This document shows positions 17,974 through 26,434 of a stretch of DNA of 64,000 nucleotides, piece by piece (position 1 is the stretch's first letter; each line of letters opens with the position of its first letter). The translations under genes were made by a program, and so were the position numbers. The DNA comes from Allobosea sp. WAO (lineage in GTDB: Bacteria; Pseudomonadota; Alphaproteobacteria; Rhizobiales; Beijerinckiaceae). The DNA is taken from assembly GCF_001509835.1 (NCBI RefSeq), contig NZ_JXTJ01000012.1, positions 248,001 to 312,000 of the forward strand, written 5' to 3'. The notes beneath the pieces were generated by a model. It ran no database searches. It was not told the DNA's origin and saw nothing but the letters and a program-made list of their open reading frames with translations.

Positions 17974-18216
17974 ATGGACGATCCGGTTGCAGGCGATCAG
18001 CTGCTTAGCATCGTGCAGCGCATCGAGCGGCTCGAGGAAGAGAAGAAGACGATCTCCGACGACATCAAGGAGGTCTATTCCGAGGCCAAGGCCAATGGCT
18101 ACGACGTCAAGGTGCTGCGCAAGGTGATCGCGCTGCGCAAGCGCGACCTCGACGAGCGCAAGGAAGAGGAGGCGATCCTCGACCTCTATCTGCAGGCCGT
18201 CGGCGAGACGCCCTGA
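17974..18216 (+). CDS. gapR: GapR (DUF2312) nucleoid-associated protein
   Basis: GapR is an alphaproteobacterial DNA-binding protein that clamps overtwisted AT-rich DNA ahead of replication and transcription forks and stimulates gyrase and topoisomerase IV. The 80-residue product is nearly all helix with the family core QRIERLEEEKKTISDDIKEV, YSEAKANGYD and KVLRKVIALRKRD. Start ATG 17974 follows GAAGGG; the upstream 20 codons in frame do not resemble the family. Length matches other GapR proteins. Confidence 0.93.
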   Translation: MDDPVAGDQLLSIVQRIERLEEEKKTISDDIKEVYSEAKANGYDVKVLRKVIALRKRDLDERKEEEAILDLYLQAVGETP

Positions 18217-18323
18217 TCAGCGAAGGCGTGCCGTCAGCGGCGCGCCTCGCATTCCCATGCGATCCGAGGCGTTCCCATGGCCTTTCGAATGGGGACGCTC
18301 TCGCCGGCCGCGGGGCCGCTTCG

Positions 18324-19016
18324 CTACCGGACGTTCAGTCCGAACTCGCGCAGCAAGCGGCCAGCCTGTTCCTGCGATATCGTCGCGCCCCTGAGAATGG
18401 CAGCGTCGGCCATGCCGAGCCCGCTGAGATCGGCGCCGCGCAGATCCGCGCCCTGAAAGCGCGCATCTTTCAGCGAGGCCTCGCGCAGGCTCGCTCCCTC
18501 GAAGATGGCGTCGCGGAAGTCGCAACCGCCGAGATCCGCCTGCGAGAAGTCCACGCCCTTGAGGCGCATCCCGCGAAACGACATGCCGCGGAGCTTGGCG
18601 TAGACCAGCAGCGTGTCGCGAAAGCAGGTGTCCAGCGAGCGGGTTTCCGTGAGGGTCGCCCCGGTCAGCTTGCAGCCAATGAAGAATGCCGAGGTCAGCT
18701 TGGCTCCGCGCAGGCCGGCATTGTTGAGGTCGCAGGACATGAAGCTGGCCTCGGTCAGGTCGGCTGCGGTCATCTCGGCGAAGGCGGCGTTGCACGACAT
18801 CCAGCTGGTGCGCTCCAGATTGGCGCCCTTCAACTGCGCGCGCTGGAGATTGCAGCGCTCGAATGTCCAGCCGGACAGGTCCAGCCGCGACAGATCGACC
18901 TCCTGGAGGTCGCAGGCGGAGAAATGGCTGGGTACGTCGCGTGCGGCCAGGGCCAGAATGTCGACCCTGCCGAGCGTGGCGCCGACGATGGCGGGGTGCA
19001 TCTCGTTCTCGGCCAT
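18324..19016 (-). CDS. Pentapeptide-repeat protein with Qnr-like C-terminal helix
   Basis: The 230-residue product is built of A(D/N)LXX-type repeats (CDLQEVDLSRLDLSG, CNLQRAQLKGANLERT, ADLRGADLSGLGMAD) that should form a four-sided beta-helix. Cys in the repeat positions (CDL, CNL, CKL, CDF) and the ending QEQAGRLLREFGLNVR recall the C-terminal dimer helix of Qnr gyrase-protection proteins. ATG 19016 is preceded by GAGGAGA; the frame is open to 19160 but that part is Arg-rich shadow. The gene converges on gapR. No function is proven; gyrase interaction is only a hypothesis. Confidence 0.85.
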   Translation of the reverse strand: MAENEMHPAIVGATLGRVDILALAARDVPSHFSACDLQEVDLSRLDLSGWTFERCNLQRAQLKGANLERTSWMSCNAAFAEMTAADLTEASFMSCDLNNAGLRGAKLTSAFFIGCKLTGATLTETRSLDTCFRDTLLVYAKLRGMSFRGMRLKGVDFSQADLGGCDFRDAIFEGASLREASLKDARFQGADLRGADLSGLGMADAAILRGATISQEQAGRLLREFGLNVR

Positions 19017-19425
19017 CCGGTTCTCCTCAGGACGCCTGCGAGGCTCGCAGGCCGGGACCGATCGAGACTCACCTCCGACAGAGCGGTGGCTGCGGCCGTC
19101 TCGTTCCGCACGGCGCCGGCAAGCCGCGGGCGATTCGCAGGCCGTGCCGAAAACCTCCATCCGATGTGGGCCTCCATATCAAGAGGCTCGCGCAGCAGCT
19201 TGCAAGGCGTGCGGTAGCTTGCCAAGTGCCGCGGCCGCGTTGGCAAGAACGGCAAGTCAAAAAGCAGCGCCGGCCTCGGAGGACCGAGACCGGCGCATTT
19301 TTGGGGACGTCAGTGATTGGGCTGTCTCAGGCGACGAACTTGAACCCGGCCGGGACCGTAGCGACCGATTGCTCACGCGCTTCGGCACAGACGATCACGA
19401 TGGCGCGCCAGCCGGAAAGCGGTCC
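19017..19425. other. Intergenic region between nitroreductase and pentapeptide-repeat genes
   Basis: About 410 bases with no convincing gene. It holds the nitroreductase terminator (19264-19300) and the promoter region of the pentapeptide-repeat gene. A minus-strand run of about 30 codons ending at 19327 (…VPAGFKFVA, stop) directly before the terminator looks gene-like but has no visible start. Confidence 0.5.
19264..19300 (-). terminator. Rho-independent terminator after the nitroreductase gene
   Basis: GCGCCGGCCTCGG and CCGAGACCGGCGC (19267-19296) form a strong stem with one mismatch around a short loop. On the minus strand it is followed by TGCTTTTTG and on the plus strand by ATTTTTG, so it could act in both directions. 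Confidence 0.75.
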
Positions 19426-20013
19426 TTAGCCGTGGGTCTGGAACCGAAGCCCGTCATCCATGAAGGTCTTCTCCGGGAAGGCCGCTTCATTGGAGCCGAA
19501 CGGCATCTGGGCGGTGAGCTTCCAGGACGCGGGAATGTTCCAGGTCTTGGCGACTTCCGCGTCGACGAGCGGATGGTAGTGCTGGAGGCTCGCACCGATA
19601 TCGGCGTCGGCAAGCGTGGTCCACACGGCCAGCTGCGCGATGCCGGTCGAGTGTTCGGACCAGATCGGGAAATTGTGCGCGTAAAGCGGGAAGTTGGCCT
19701 GCAGCGCCTTCACGGGCTCCTGGTCTTCGAAGAACAGCACGGTCCCCGCGCCGCTCGCGAAGCTGTCGATCTTCTTGCTCGTCCCTTCAAAATCGGCGGC
19801 CGGCACGACCGCGCGAAGGGCCTCGCGGGTGATGTTCCAGAACTTGTCGCTCTCCTTCCCGAACAGGATGACGGCGCGCGAGCTCTGCGAGTTGAAGCTG
19901 GACGGCGAAAGGCGGATCGCCTCTCTGATCAGGGAATCCACCTGGGTCTGAGGGATCGGCAGATTCTTGCCGAGCGCATATTGCGTACGGCGCTTTTTGA
20001 GCTTGTCGAGCAT
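19426..20013 (-). CDS. Nitroreductase family protein (FMN-dependent oxidoreductase)
   Basis: The 195-residue product fits the small nitroreductase subgroup related to yeast Hbn1/Frm2. It has RRTQYALGKNLP at the start, LSPSSFNSQSSRAV as the FMN-contact segment, WSEHSTGIAQLAVWTTLAD in the middle, and a C-terminal AQMPFGSNEAAFPEKTF. Such enzymes reduce nitro-aromatics or quinones with NAD(P)H; the natural substrate is unknown. The gene diverges from a LysR gene with a perfect palindrome between, a common arrangement for oxidative or electrophile response. A strong terminator follows. Confidence 0.9.
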   Translation of the reverse strand: MLDKLKKRRTQYALGKNLPIPQTQVDSLIREAIRLSPSSFNSQSSRAVILFGKESDKFWNITREALRAVVPAADFEGTSKKIDSFASGAGTVLFFEDQEPVKALQANFPLYAHNFPIWSEHSTGIAQLAVWTTLADADIGASLQHYHPLVDAEVAKTWNIPASWKLTAQMPFGSNEAAFPEKTFMDDGLRFQTHG

Positions 20014-20152
20014 GGCTTCCTCATATGCTAACGCATGTCACGTCGGTGGGCCGATGAGACAGGACGGTTTTCCGGAGCGCCTCCGAAGGCGCCGTCCCAG
20101 CGAAAGCGGGACTTGATGAGGGAGAGGTAGCGGTTCACTTGCTGCATCGGAA

Positions 20153-20167
20153 TGCCCATATTGGGCA
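20153..20167. promoter_or_regulatory. Palindromic LysR operator candidate TGCCCA-TAT-TGGGCA
   Basis: A perfect 6-bp dyad with a 3-bp spacer lies in the gap between the divergent nitroreductase and LysR genes, 31 bases before the lysR ATG. Length and AT-centred symmetry fit a LysR binding site that could control both genes. Confidence 0.55.
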
Positions 20168-20197
20168 CCAATCTGTTGCTTTCCGGGGAACGCCTGC

Positions 20198-21178
20198 ATG
20201 TCCGAGCTCGACGATATCCGCAGCTTCGTCGCCGTCGTCGATTCCGGAGGCTTCGGCCGGGCCGGGCGCAGCCTCGGCCTGTCGAAATCGATCGTCAGCC
20301 GGCGTGTGGCGCGGCTGGAGGCCGATCTCGGCACCAGGCTTCTGAGCCGCACGACGCGCGGCGTCAGCCCGACCGAGGCCGGACTTGAATTCAAGGCGCG
20401 CGGGGAGCGCATACTGGCGGAGCTGACCGAAGCGCGCGAGGCGGTGGCGCTGCAGGCCGGCGGTGTTGCCGGACGCCTGCGGCTGAGCATGCCGCTCTCC
20501 TTCGGCATCCATCATGTCGCGCCGGTTCTGGCGGAGCTGGCGCGTCGGCATCCGCGGCTCGAGATCGACGCCGAGGCCAGCGACCGACAGGTCGACCTGA
20601 TCGGCGAGCGCTTCGACATGGCGGTCCGGATCGGGGTGCTGAAGGATTCCAGCCTGGTCGCGCGGCGAATCGCGTCGGTGCGCGGGATCGTCGTCGGCAG
20701 TCCCGATTACTTCACCCGGCATGGCCGCCCGATGGCGCCGGCCGAACTCACCGGCCATGAATGCCTGATTTACACGGGCGGCGCCGCGCCCGACTGGAAC
20801 TTCAAGGTCAACCGGCGGGTCGTCTCCGTGCGGCCGAGCGGACGGCTGCGTTCCGATAGCGGCGACACCTTGCTGCAATGGGCGGAGGCCGGGCTGGGCC
20901 TTGCCCTCCTGCCGAGCTTCATCGCCGGTGAGGCGATCCGCGCCGGTAGGGTCGAGCCGGTGCTGACCGAGTTTCCGCTGCCGGAGAGCGGGCTCTATGT
21001 CGTGCGTCCGCCGGGCGCCTATGTCTCGGGCAAGGTCCGCGTGCTCACGGATCTCCTGGTCGAGCGCTTCGGCTCCGCCGCGACCTGGGATCCCTGCCAA
21101 AAGGCGCTGGCCGAGCAGGCGGCCGCGGCCGGGCAGGGCAGGGACGTGCCCGATGAGGACGAGCATCAAGCTGCGTGA
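20198..21178 (+). CDS. LysR-family transcriptional regulator
   Basis: The 326-residue product has the DNA-binding domain at 1-60 (DIRSFVAVVDSGGFGRAGRS, SKSIVSRRVARLEADLGTRL) and an effector domain with GRLRLSMPLSFGIHHVAP and DMAVRIGVLKDSSLVARRIA, the subgroup that controls oxidoreductase or aldehyde-response genes. The C-terminal 25 residues (EQAAAAGQGRDVPDEDEH) are a low-complexity extension. It diverges from the nitroreductase gene, its probable target, and precedes a GST gene in the same direction by 78 bases. Confidence 0.92.
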   Translation: MSELDDIRSFVAVVDSGGFGRAGRSLGLSKSIVSRRVARLEADLGTRLLSRTTRGVSPTEAGLEFKARGERILAELTEAREAVALQAGGVAGRLRLSMPLSFGIHHVAPVLAELARRHPRLEIDAEASDRQVDLIGERFDMAVRIGVLKDSSLVARRIASVRGIVVGSPDYFTRHGRPMAPAELTGHECLIYTGGAAPDWNFKVNRRVVSVRPSGRLRSDSGDTLLQWAEAGLGLALLPSFIAGEAIRAGRVEPVLTEFPLPESGLYVVRPPGAYVSGKVRVLTDLLVERFGSAATWDPCQKALAEQAAAAGQGRDVPDEDEHQAA

Positions 21179-21256
21179 ACTCGCACTTCACCCGATTTCG
21201 CGTGTCAGTCGCCTTCCGCAAAGGCAGTGTTGCGGCCATCGAAACGGGAGATCGCC

Positions 21257-21865
21257 ATGCTGCTGGTTGGAATGCTCGACAGCCCCTATGTGCGGCGTGC
21301 CGCCATCACCGGAACCTTGCTCGGGCTCGAATTCGAGCATCGCTCGGTCTCGGTGTTTCGGCACATGCCTGAATTCAGCAAGATCAACCCGCTGATCAAG
21401 GCGCCGACGCTGGTCGCCGATGACGGCATCGTGATTAGCGAATCGCTGCTGATCATCCAGCACTTCGAGGATGTCGCCGGACGCTCCCTGCGCCCGACGG
21501 AGGCTGGCGCGCGGGTGCGCGACCTGAGCCTGACCGGCATCGGCATCGTCGCGGCCGACAAGGCGGTCTCGGTCGAGTATGAGCGCAAACGGCCCGAGGA
21601 GCGGCGCTACGCCAACTGGCAGGAGCGCATCCTGACCCAGCTCCATACGGCGCTCGACCTGCTCGATGCAGCGGCCAAGCGCGGCGAGCTTGCCGCCGGC
21701 CCGGAGCTGCGGCCGGGCGACATCGCGGCAGCGATCGCCTGGGGCTTCTGCCGTTTCGTCATTCCGGAGTTCGTCGAGGAAGCGCGCTGGCCGGCGCTCG
21801 CGGCGCAGGCCAGGGCCTGCGAGGCGCTCGACGTGTTCAAGGCCTGGCCGATCGACCGGGAGTGA
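21257..21865 (+). CDS. Glutathione S-transferase family protein
   Basis: The 202-residue product has the thioredoxin-like N-terminal domain (MLLVGMLDSPYVRRAAITG, FEHRSVSVF, LIKAPTLVADDG, cis-Pro and ISESLLII for glutathione binding) and an all-helix C-terminal domain. The pattern SPYVRR suggests a Ser-type GST. Start ATG 21257 follows CGGGAG; the frame is open ten more codons. It may share a transcript with the LysR gene. The electrophile it conjugates is unknown; nitroreductase plus GST side by side hints at handling of reactive aromatic compounds. Confidence 0.88.
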   Translation: MLLVGMLDSPYVRRAAITGTLLGLEFEHRSVSVFRHMPEFSKINPLIKAPTLVADDGIVISESLLIIQHFEDVAGRSLRPTEAGARVRDLSLTGIGIVAADKAVSVEYERKRPEERRYANWQERILTQLHTALDLLDAAAKRGELAAGPELRPGDIAAAIAWGFCRFVIPEFVEEARWPALAAQARACEALDVFKAWPIDRE

Positions 21866-21880
21866 GGCCCGGCGCTAGTG

Positions 21881-21974
21881 CATGTCCGCGATTCCTTGAA
21901 TCGCGGACATGCTCCATCTCGTTGTTTCATCGCATTTTCTCGACGCGAACCGGTACCCGCTTCGCTCGAAAATG
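21881..21974. repeat. REP-like palindromes between the convergent GST and RND genes
   Basis: CATGTCCGCGATTC and GAATCGCGGACATG (21881-21894, 21898-21911) form a perfect 14-bp hairpin with a CTT loop. Next, GCATTTTCTCGACGCGAACC...GAAAATGC (about 21931-21974) is a second imperfect palindrome centred on GGTACC. This pair resembles dispersed intergenic repeats common in Hyphomicrobiales and probably also ends both converging transcripts. Confidence 0.7.
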
Positions 21975-24900
21975 CTACTGCGCCGGGTCGGGCTCGCGCT
22001 CGACCTTCGGCCTGGAGGCCGGGCGGAAGCGTTCGCGCAGCGACTGGAAGACGACATAGAGCGCCGGGATCAGGAAAATCCCGATCACCGCGGCGGCGAT
22101 CATGCCGCCGAAGACCGGTGTGCCGACATTGCGCCTGGCAAGCATTGAGGGCCCCTCCGCTATCACCAGCGGCAAGAGGCCCAGGATGAAGGCGAGCGAG
22201 GTCATCATCACCGGCCGGAAGCGCAGGCGCGCGCCGAGCGTCGCCGCATGGAGCAGCGGGAGCCCCTTCTCGCGCTGCTCCTTGGCGAACTCGACGATCA
22301 GGATGCCGTTCTTGGCAGCAAGGCCGATCAGCACGACGATGCCGATCTGGGCATAGAGGTCGAGCGTGAGACCGCCGAGCACGATGCCGATGAAGGCGCC
22401 GAGCACGCCGACCGCGACAGAGAGCAGGACGGGGACCGGGATCGTCCAGCTCTCATAGAGCGCGACCAGGAAGAGATAGGCGAAGAGCAGGGCGAAGGCG
22501 AGGATCATCCCCGTCTGGCCCTCGGCCCGCTTCTCCTGGAAGGAGACGTCGGTCCAGTCGCCGCGATAACCGGCGGGCAGCGTCTTCGCCGCGACCTGCT
22601 CCATCGCGGCCAGGGCCTGTCCGGAGGAGACGCCCGGCGCGGCCGAGCCCTGCACCGTGACAGCGAGGCGGTTGTTGTAGCGGATCAGCGCCTGCGGCCC
22701 GACGATGATGCGGGCTTCGAGCAGGCTGCGCAGTGGGATCATGCTGCCGTCGCGGCTGCGGACATTGATGCGGTAGATGTCGTCGATCGACTTCCGGTCG
22801 ATGCCGTCGGCCTGGACCTGGACCTGCCAGGTGCGGCCGAACAGGTTGATGTCGTTGACATAATAGCCGCCGAGCGAGGCCTGCAGCGACTGGAACAGAC
22901 TGCTGAGATCGACGCCGAGGATCTGGACCTTGTCGCGGTCGATGTCGAGATAGACCGAGGGCGTCGTGTCCGAGAAGGTCGAGAAGACGCGGTTGAGCTG
23001 CGGGTCCTGGTTGGCGGCGATGGTCAGGCCGCGCAGCGTGCGGGCGAGCGCCTTGGGATCCGAGCCGCCCATGTCCTGCAGCACATAGGTGAAGCCGCCG
23101 CCGGTGCCGAGGCCGACGATCGGCGGTGGTGCGATCGGCACCACGGCCCCGCCGCGTATTGCCCGCAGCTTCTGCGAGAGGCGGGCGATGACCGCGTTCG
23201 CGCTCTGGTCGGCGCCCTTGCGATCGGCGAAGGGCTTCAGCGAGACCAGGAAGAAGCCGGCATTGGACTGGGAATTTCCGTCGATGAAGTTCAGGCCGAT
23301 GATGGTCGAGTAATCCTCGACCGTGGGCTCGGCCTTGAAGATGGCCTCGACCTCGGCGGCGACGGCCGCGGTGCGGCCGACCGAGGCGCCGTCGGGCAAT
23401 TGCGCGACCACGAAGAAGGCGCCCTGATCGTCCTCCGGCAAGAAGCCGGTCGGCGTGATCCGCCCCATCGCGTAGATCGCGGCGCCGAAGGCTGCGGTCA
23501 GCACCAGGCTGATCGTCGAAATGCGCACCAGCCGGGCGACGGTGTCGCCATAACGGTCACGCGTCCAGTCGATGCCGCGCATGACATGGCCGATCGGGCC
23601 GCGGCGCGGGCCGTGATGCGGCTTGAGCAGAACGCCGCACAGAGCAGGCGAGAGGGTCAGCGCGTTGGTCGCCGAGATCAGCATCGCGACCGCGACCGTG
23701 ACGGCGAACTGGCGGAAGAGCTCGCCGGAAATGCCGGGGATGAAGGCGACGGGCACGAAGACCGAGAGCAGGACCAGCGTGATCGCGATGATCGGCGCCA
23801 CGATCTCGCCCATGGCGAGCTTGGTGGCCTCGGCCGGCGAAAGCTCCGGGTGCTCCTCCATCACGCGCTCGACGTTCTCGACGACGACGATCGCGTCGTC
23901 GACCACGATGCCGATGGCGAGCACGATCGCCAGCAGCGAGACCGTGTTGGCGGAATAGCCGATGGCGTTGAGGACGATGAAGGTGCCGATCAGGCTGACC
24001 GGGACGGCGAAGGTCGGGATCAGGGTGGCGCGGAAACTGCCGAGGAACAGGAAGACGACGACGATGACGAGGATGAAGGCCTCGATCAGCGTCTTCTTGA
24101 CCTCGTCGATGGTCGCGGTGACGAAGGCGGTCGGGTCGTAGGTGACCTTCCAGGCGAGATCTTCCGGGAAGTTGCGGGCGAGATCGCCGACCGTCTTCTT
24201 GACTGCGTCGAGGGCGGCGATGGCATTTGCGCCGGGCGACTGGTAGATGCCGATCAGCACGGCGGGGCCGCTGTTGAGGCGGGTCTCGCGGTCGAGATTG
24301 GCCGCGCCGAGCTCGACGCGCGCGACGTCGGAGAGGCGTAGCACCGAACCGTCGGGGTTGGTGCGCACCACGATCTTCTCGAATTCCTGCGGCGAGCTCA
24401 GCCGGCCCTTGGTCTGGATGTTGAGCTGGAGCTGCTGGTCGTCGGAGATCGGGCGCGCGCCGATGCGGCCGACCGCGGCCTGGTTGTTCTGCGACTGGAT
24501 CGCGTTGATGATGTCGCCGGTGGTCAGACCGAGCCCGGTCAGGGCGTCGGTGCGCACCCATGCGCGCATCGAGTAGTCCTGGGCGCCGAACAGCGAAGCG
24601 TCGCCGACGCCCGGGGTCGAGCGGATCGAGTCGAGCAGGTTGATGGTGGTGTAGTTCGAGACGAAGAGGTTGTCGTAGGTCTTCTTCGGCGAATAGACGG
24701 CGATGACGCCGAGCAGCGCGGAGGACTGCTTCTTCACCGTCACGCCGTTGCGCTTGACCTCCTCGGGCAGCTTCGACAGCGCGATCTGGACGCGGTTGTT
24801 GACGTTGACGGTGTTGATGTCGGGGTTGGTGCCGAGCTCGAACGAGATCTTGAGCGAATAGCTGCCGTCATTGCCGCTGACGCTCTTCATATAGATCATC

Positions 24901-25124
24901 TTGTCGGTGCCGACGATCTGCGCCTCGAGCGGCTGCGCGACCGTCGACTCGACCACGGCGGCGGAGGCGCCGGGGTAGGAGGTCGTCACCGAAACCTGCG
25001 GCGGCACGATGTCGGGGTATTGCGCCACCGGAATCGCGAAGAGCGACAGCAGGCCGGCGATGACCGTGACGACCGCGATGACGATGGCCAGGCGTGGCCG
25101 GTCGACGAAGACGGAGGTGAACAT
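21975..25124 (-). CDS. RND efflux transporter permease (AcrB/HAE1 family)
   Basis: The 1049-residue inner-membrane pump is the proton-driven part of a tripartite exporter. It begins MFTSVFVDRPRLAIVIAVVT (TM1), has two large periplasmic loops and twelve expected TM segments, the TM4 proton-relay pair in VVDDAIVVVENV, and the closing LIGLAAKNGILIVEFAKEQ segment. Length is typical of AcrB. The adaptor gene lies just upstream with three bases between, so they are co-transcribed. No TolC-type outer-membrane gene and no TetR regulator is adjacent, so an unlinked outer-membrane partner must be used. The substrate range cannot be read from sequence. Confidence 0.96.
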   Translation of the reverse strand: MFTSVFVDRPRLAIVIAVVTVIAGLLSLFAIPVAQYPDIVPPQVSVTTSYPGASAAVVESTVAQPLEAQIVGTDKMIYMKSVSGNDGSYSLKISFELGTNPDINTVNVNNRVQIALSKLPEEVKRNGVTVKKQSSALLGVIAVYSPKKTYDNLFVSNYTTINLLDSIRSTPGVGDASLFGAQDYSMRAWVRTDALTGLGLTTGDIINAIQSQNNQAAVGRIGARPISDDQQLQLNIQTKGRLSSPQEFEKIVVRTNPDGSVLRLSDVARVELGAANLDRETRLNSGPAVLIGIYQSPGANAIAALDAVKKTVGDLARNFPEDLAWKVTYDPTAFVTATIDEVKKTLIEAFILVIVVVFLFLGSFRATLIPTFAVPVSLIGTFIVLNAIGYSANTVSLLAIVLAIGIVVDDAIVVVENVERVMEEHPELSPAEATKLAMGEIVAPIIAITLVLLSVFVPVAFIPGISGELFRQFAVTVAVAMLISATNALTLSPALCGVLLKPHHGPRRGPIGHVMRGIDWTRDRYGDTVARLVRISTISLVLTAAFGAAIYAMGRITPTGFLPEDDQGAFFVVAQLPDGASVGRTAAVAAEVEAIFKAEPTVEDYSTIIGLNFIDGNSQSNAGFFLVSLKPFADRKGADQSANAVIARLSQKLRAIRGGAVVPIAPPPIVGLGTGGGFTYVLQDMGGSDPKALARTLRGLTIAANQDPQLNRVFSTFSDTTPSVYLDIDRDKVQILGVDLSSLFQSLQASLGGYYVNDINLFGRTWQVQVQADGIDRKSIDDIYRINVRSRDGSMIPLRSLLEARIIVGPQALIRYNNRLAVTVQGSAAPGVSSGQALAAMEQVAAKTLPAGYRGDWTDVSFQEKRAEGQTGMILAFALLFAYLFLVALYESWTIPVPVLLSVAVGVLGAFIGIVLGGLTLDLYAQIGIVVLIGLAAKNGILIVEFAKEQREKGLPLLHAATLGARLRFRPVMMTSLAFILGLLPLVIAEGPSMLARRNVGTPVFGGMIAAAVIGIFLIPALYVVFQSLRERFRPASRPKVEREPDPAQ

Positions 25125-25127
25125 GCC

Positions 25128-26294
25128 TCAGCTCCGGCCGGCCGGCGGCGGCGCAACGGGGGAAGCGAGGACGGGCGTGCCGGGCCGTAAGCCCTGAAGC
25201 CCCTGGACCACGACCTGCTCGCCGCCATTCAGGCCCTCGTCGACCACGACATAGGCGCCGGCTTCGGCGCCGACCTTCAGCCGCTTGACCACGGCCTTGC
25301 CGTCCTCGACCACGAAGACATAGGCACCCTGCTGGTCGGCGATCAGCGCCGCTTGCGGCACCAGGATCTTGTCCACGGGCTTCTCGGCATGGACGGCGAC
25401 ATTGACCAGGGTTCCGTCAATCAGTCTGCCCTTGGGATTGGGGACGATGGCCCGGACCAGGACGGTATCGGTGGAACGGTCGACCGAGACGTCGACGAAG
25501 TCGATCGTGCCCTGCTGCTCATAGGTCGAGCCGTCGGAAAAGCGCAGCGTGACCTTCGGCCCGGTCGTGCCGGCATCGACGCGATTATGGCCGAAGCTGA
25601 CGAATTCGCGCTGGCTGACCGGGAAGTTCACATACATCGGGTCTTCGCTGACGATCAGCGCGAGCGCGCCGCTATCGGGCGAGACGACATTGCCCTTGGT
25701 CAGCTTGGTGCGACCGATCCGTCCGGCGATGGGCGAGGTGATCTCGGTATAACCGAGATTGATCTCCGCGATCTTCAGATTGGCGGCGGCAGTGGTGGCG
25801 GAGCCCTGCGCGGCCGTTTCCTCGGCGACGCGCTGGTCGCGCACCGCGACCGAGCCGGCATTGGTGCGCAGCAGGTCCTCGGCGCGCTGGCGCTGGGTGG
25901 TGGCGTTCTGCAGCGTGCCCTGGGCACTCTCCAGCGCGCCGCGAGCCTGCTCGACGGCCGCCTCGAAGGGAGGCCTCTCGATGCGAAAGAGCGGGGAGCC
26001 TTCCTTGACGGACTCGCCGTCGCGGAAGAGGACGGCCTCGAGGAAGCCGGTGATGCGGGCCCTGACCTCGACCCGGTTGACCGCCTCGATGCGGCCGACG
26101 AAATCGGCGGTGCGCTCGATCGGCCGCTTCTGCGCCGGCGTGGTGCTGACCGGAATCGCCGTTGGCTGGGCGGGTTGAGCCGGCTGGGCGAGGGCGGCTT
26201 GCGAGGGGCCGAGCAGGGTCAGGCTGGCGAGGAGCAGGAAGGTCGCTCCACTCCGCGACCGGCGAGCCGGAACTTCCGCAAGCTGCGCGCGCAT
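25128..26294 (-). CDS. RND efflux periplasmic adaptor (AcrA/HlyD-type membrane fusion protein)
   Basis: The product (388 residues from ATG 26294) links the pump to the outer-membrane channel. It has an N-terminal signal (ATFLLLASLTLLGPSQAALA), an unusual short Gln/Pro tract (QPAQPAQPTA), the lipoyl halves (VEVRARITGFLEAVLFRDGE and ITSPIAGRIGRTKLTKGNVV), an alpha-hairpin between them (QARGALESAQGTLQNATTQR), and the beta-barrel and membrane-proximal domains. There is no lipobox Cys, so it is probably not a lipoprotein. ATG 26315 is an alternative start; GGGAG nine bases before 26294 favours the latter. Confidence 0.93.
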   Translation of the reverse strand: MRAQLAEVPARRSRSGATFLLLASLTLLGPSQAALAQPAQPAQPTAIPVSTTPAQKRPIERTADFVGRIEAVNRVEVRARITGFLEAVLFRDGESVKEGSPLFRIERPPFEAAVEQARGALESAQGTLQNATTQRQRAEDLLRTNAGSVAVRDQRVAEETAAQGSATTAAANLKIAEINLGYTEITSPIAGRIGRTKLTKGNVVSPDSGALALIVSEDPMYVNFPVSQREFVSFGHNRVDAGTTGPKVTLRFSDGSTYEQQGTIDFVDVSVDRSTDTVLVRAIVPNPKGRLIDGTLVNVAVHAEKPVDKILVPQAALIADQQGAYVFVVEDGKAVVKRLKVGAEAGAYVVVDEGLNGGEQVVVQGLQGLRPGTPVLASPVAPPPAGRS

Positions 26295-26434
26295 CACCAA
26301 GACTCCCGTAGGCATCGTCCACATCCTGCCATGACGCGTATCATGACGCGACGGCACTGTGCGCGTTTTATTGGTGCAGCGCCATGCCGACAAGATCATG
26401 ACGGGCGCTGTCGTAGCGTCCGTACGCCCGTCGG

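Noticed and set aside
22248..24341. Long plus-strand open frame (about 697 codons) opposite the RND permease gene
   Set aside because: Its product is an Asp/Glu/Arg/Gly-rich string without domains. It arises from codon bias of the GC-rich gene on the other strand.
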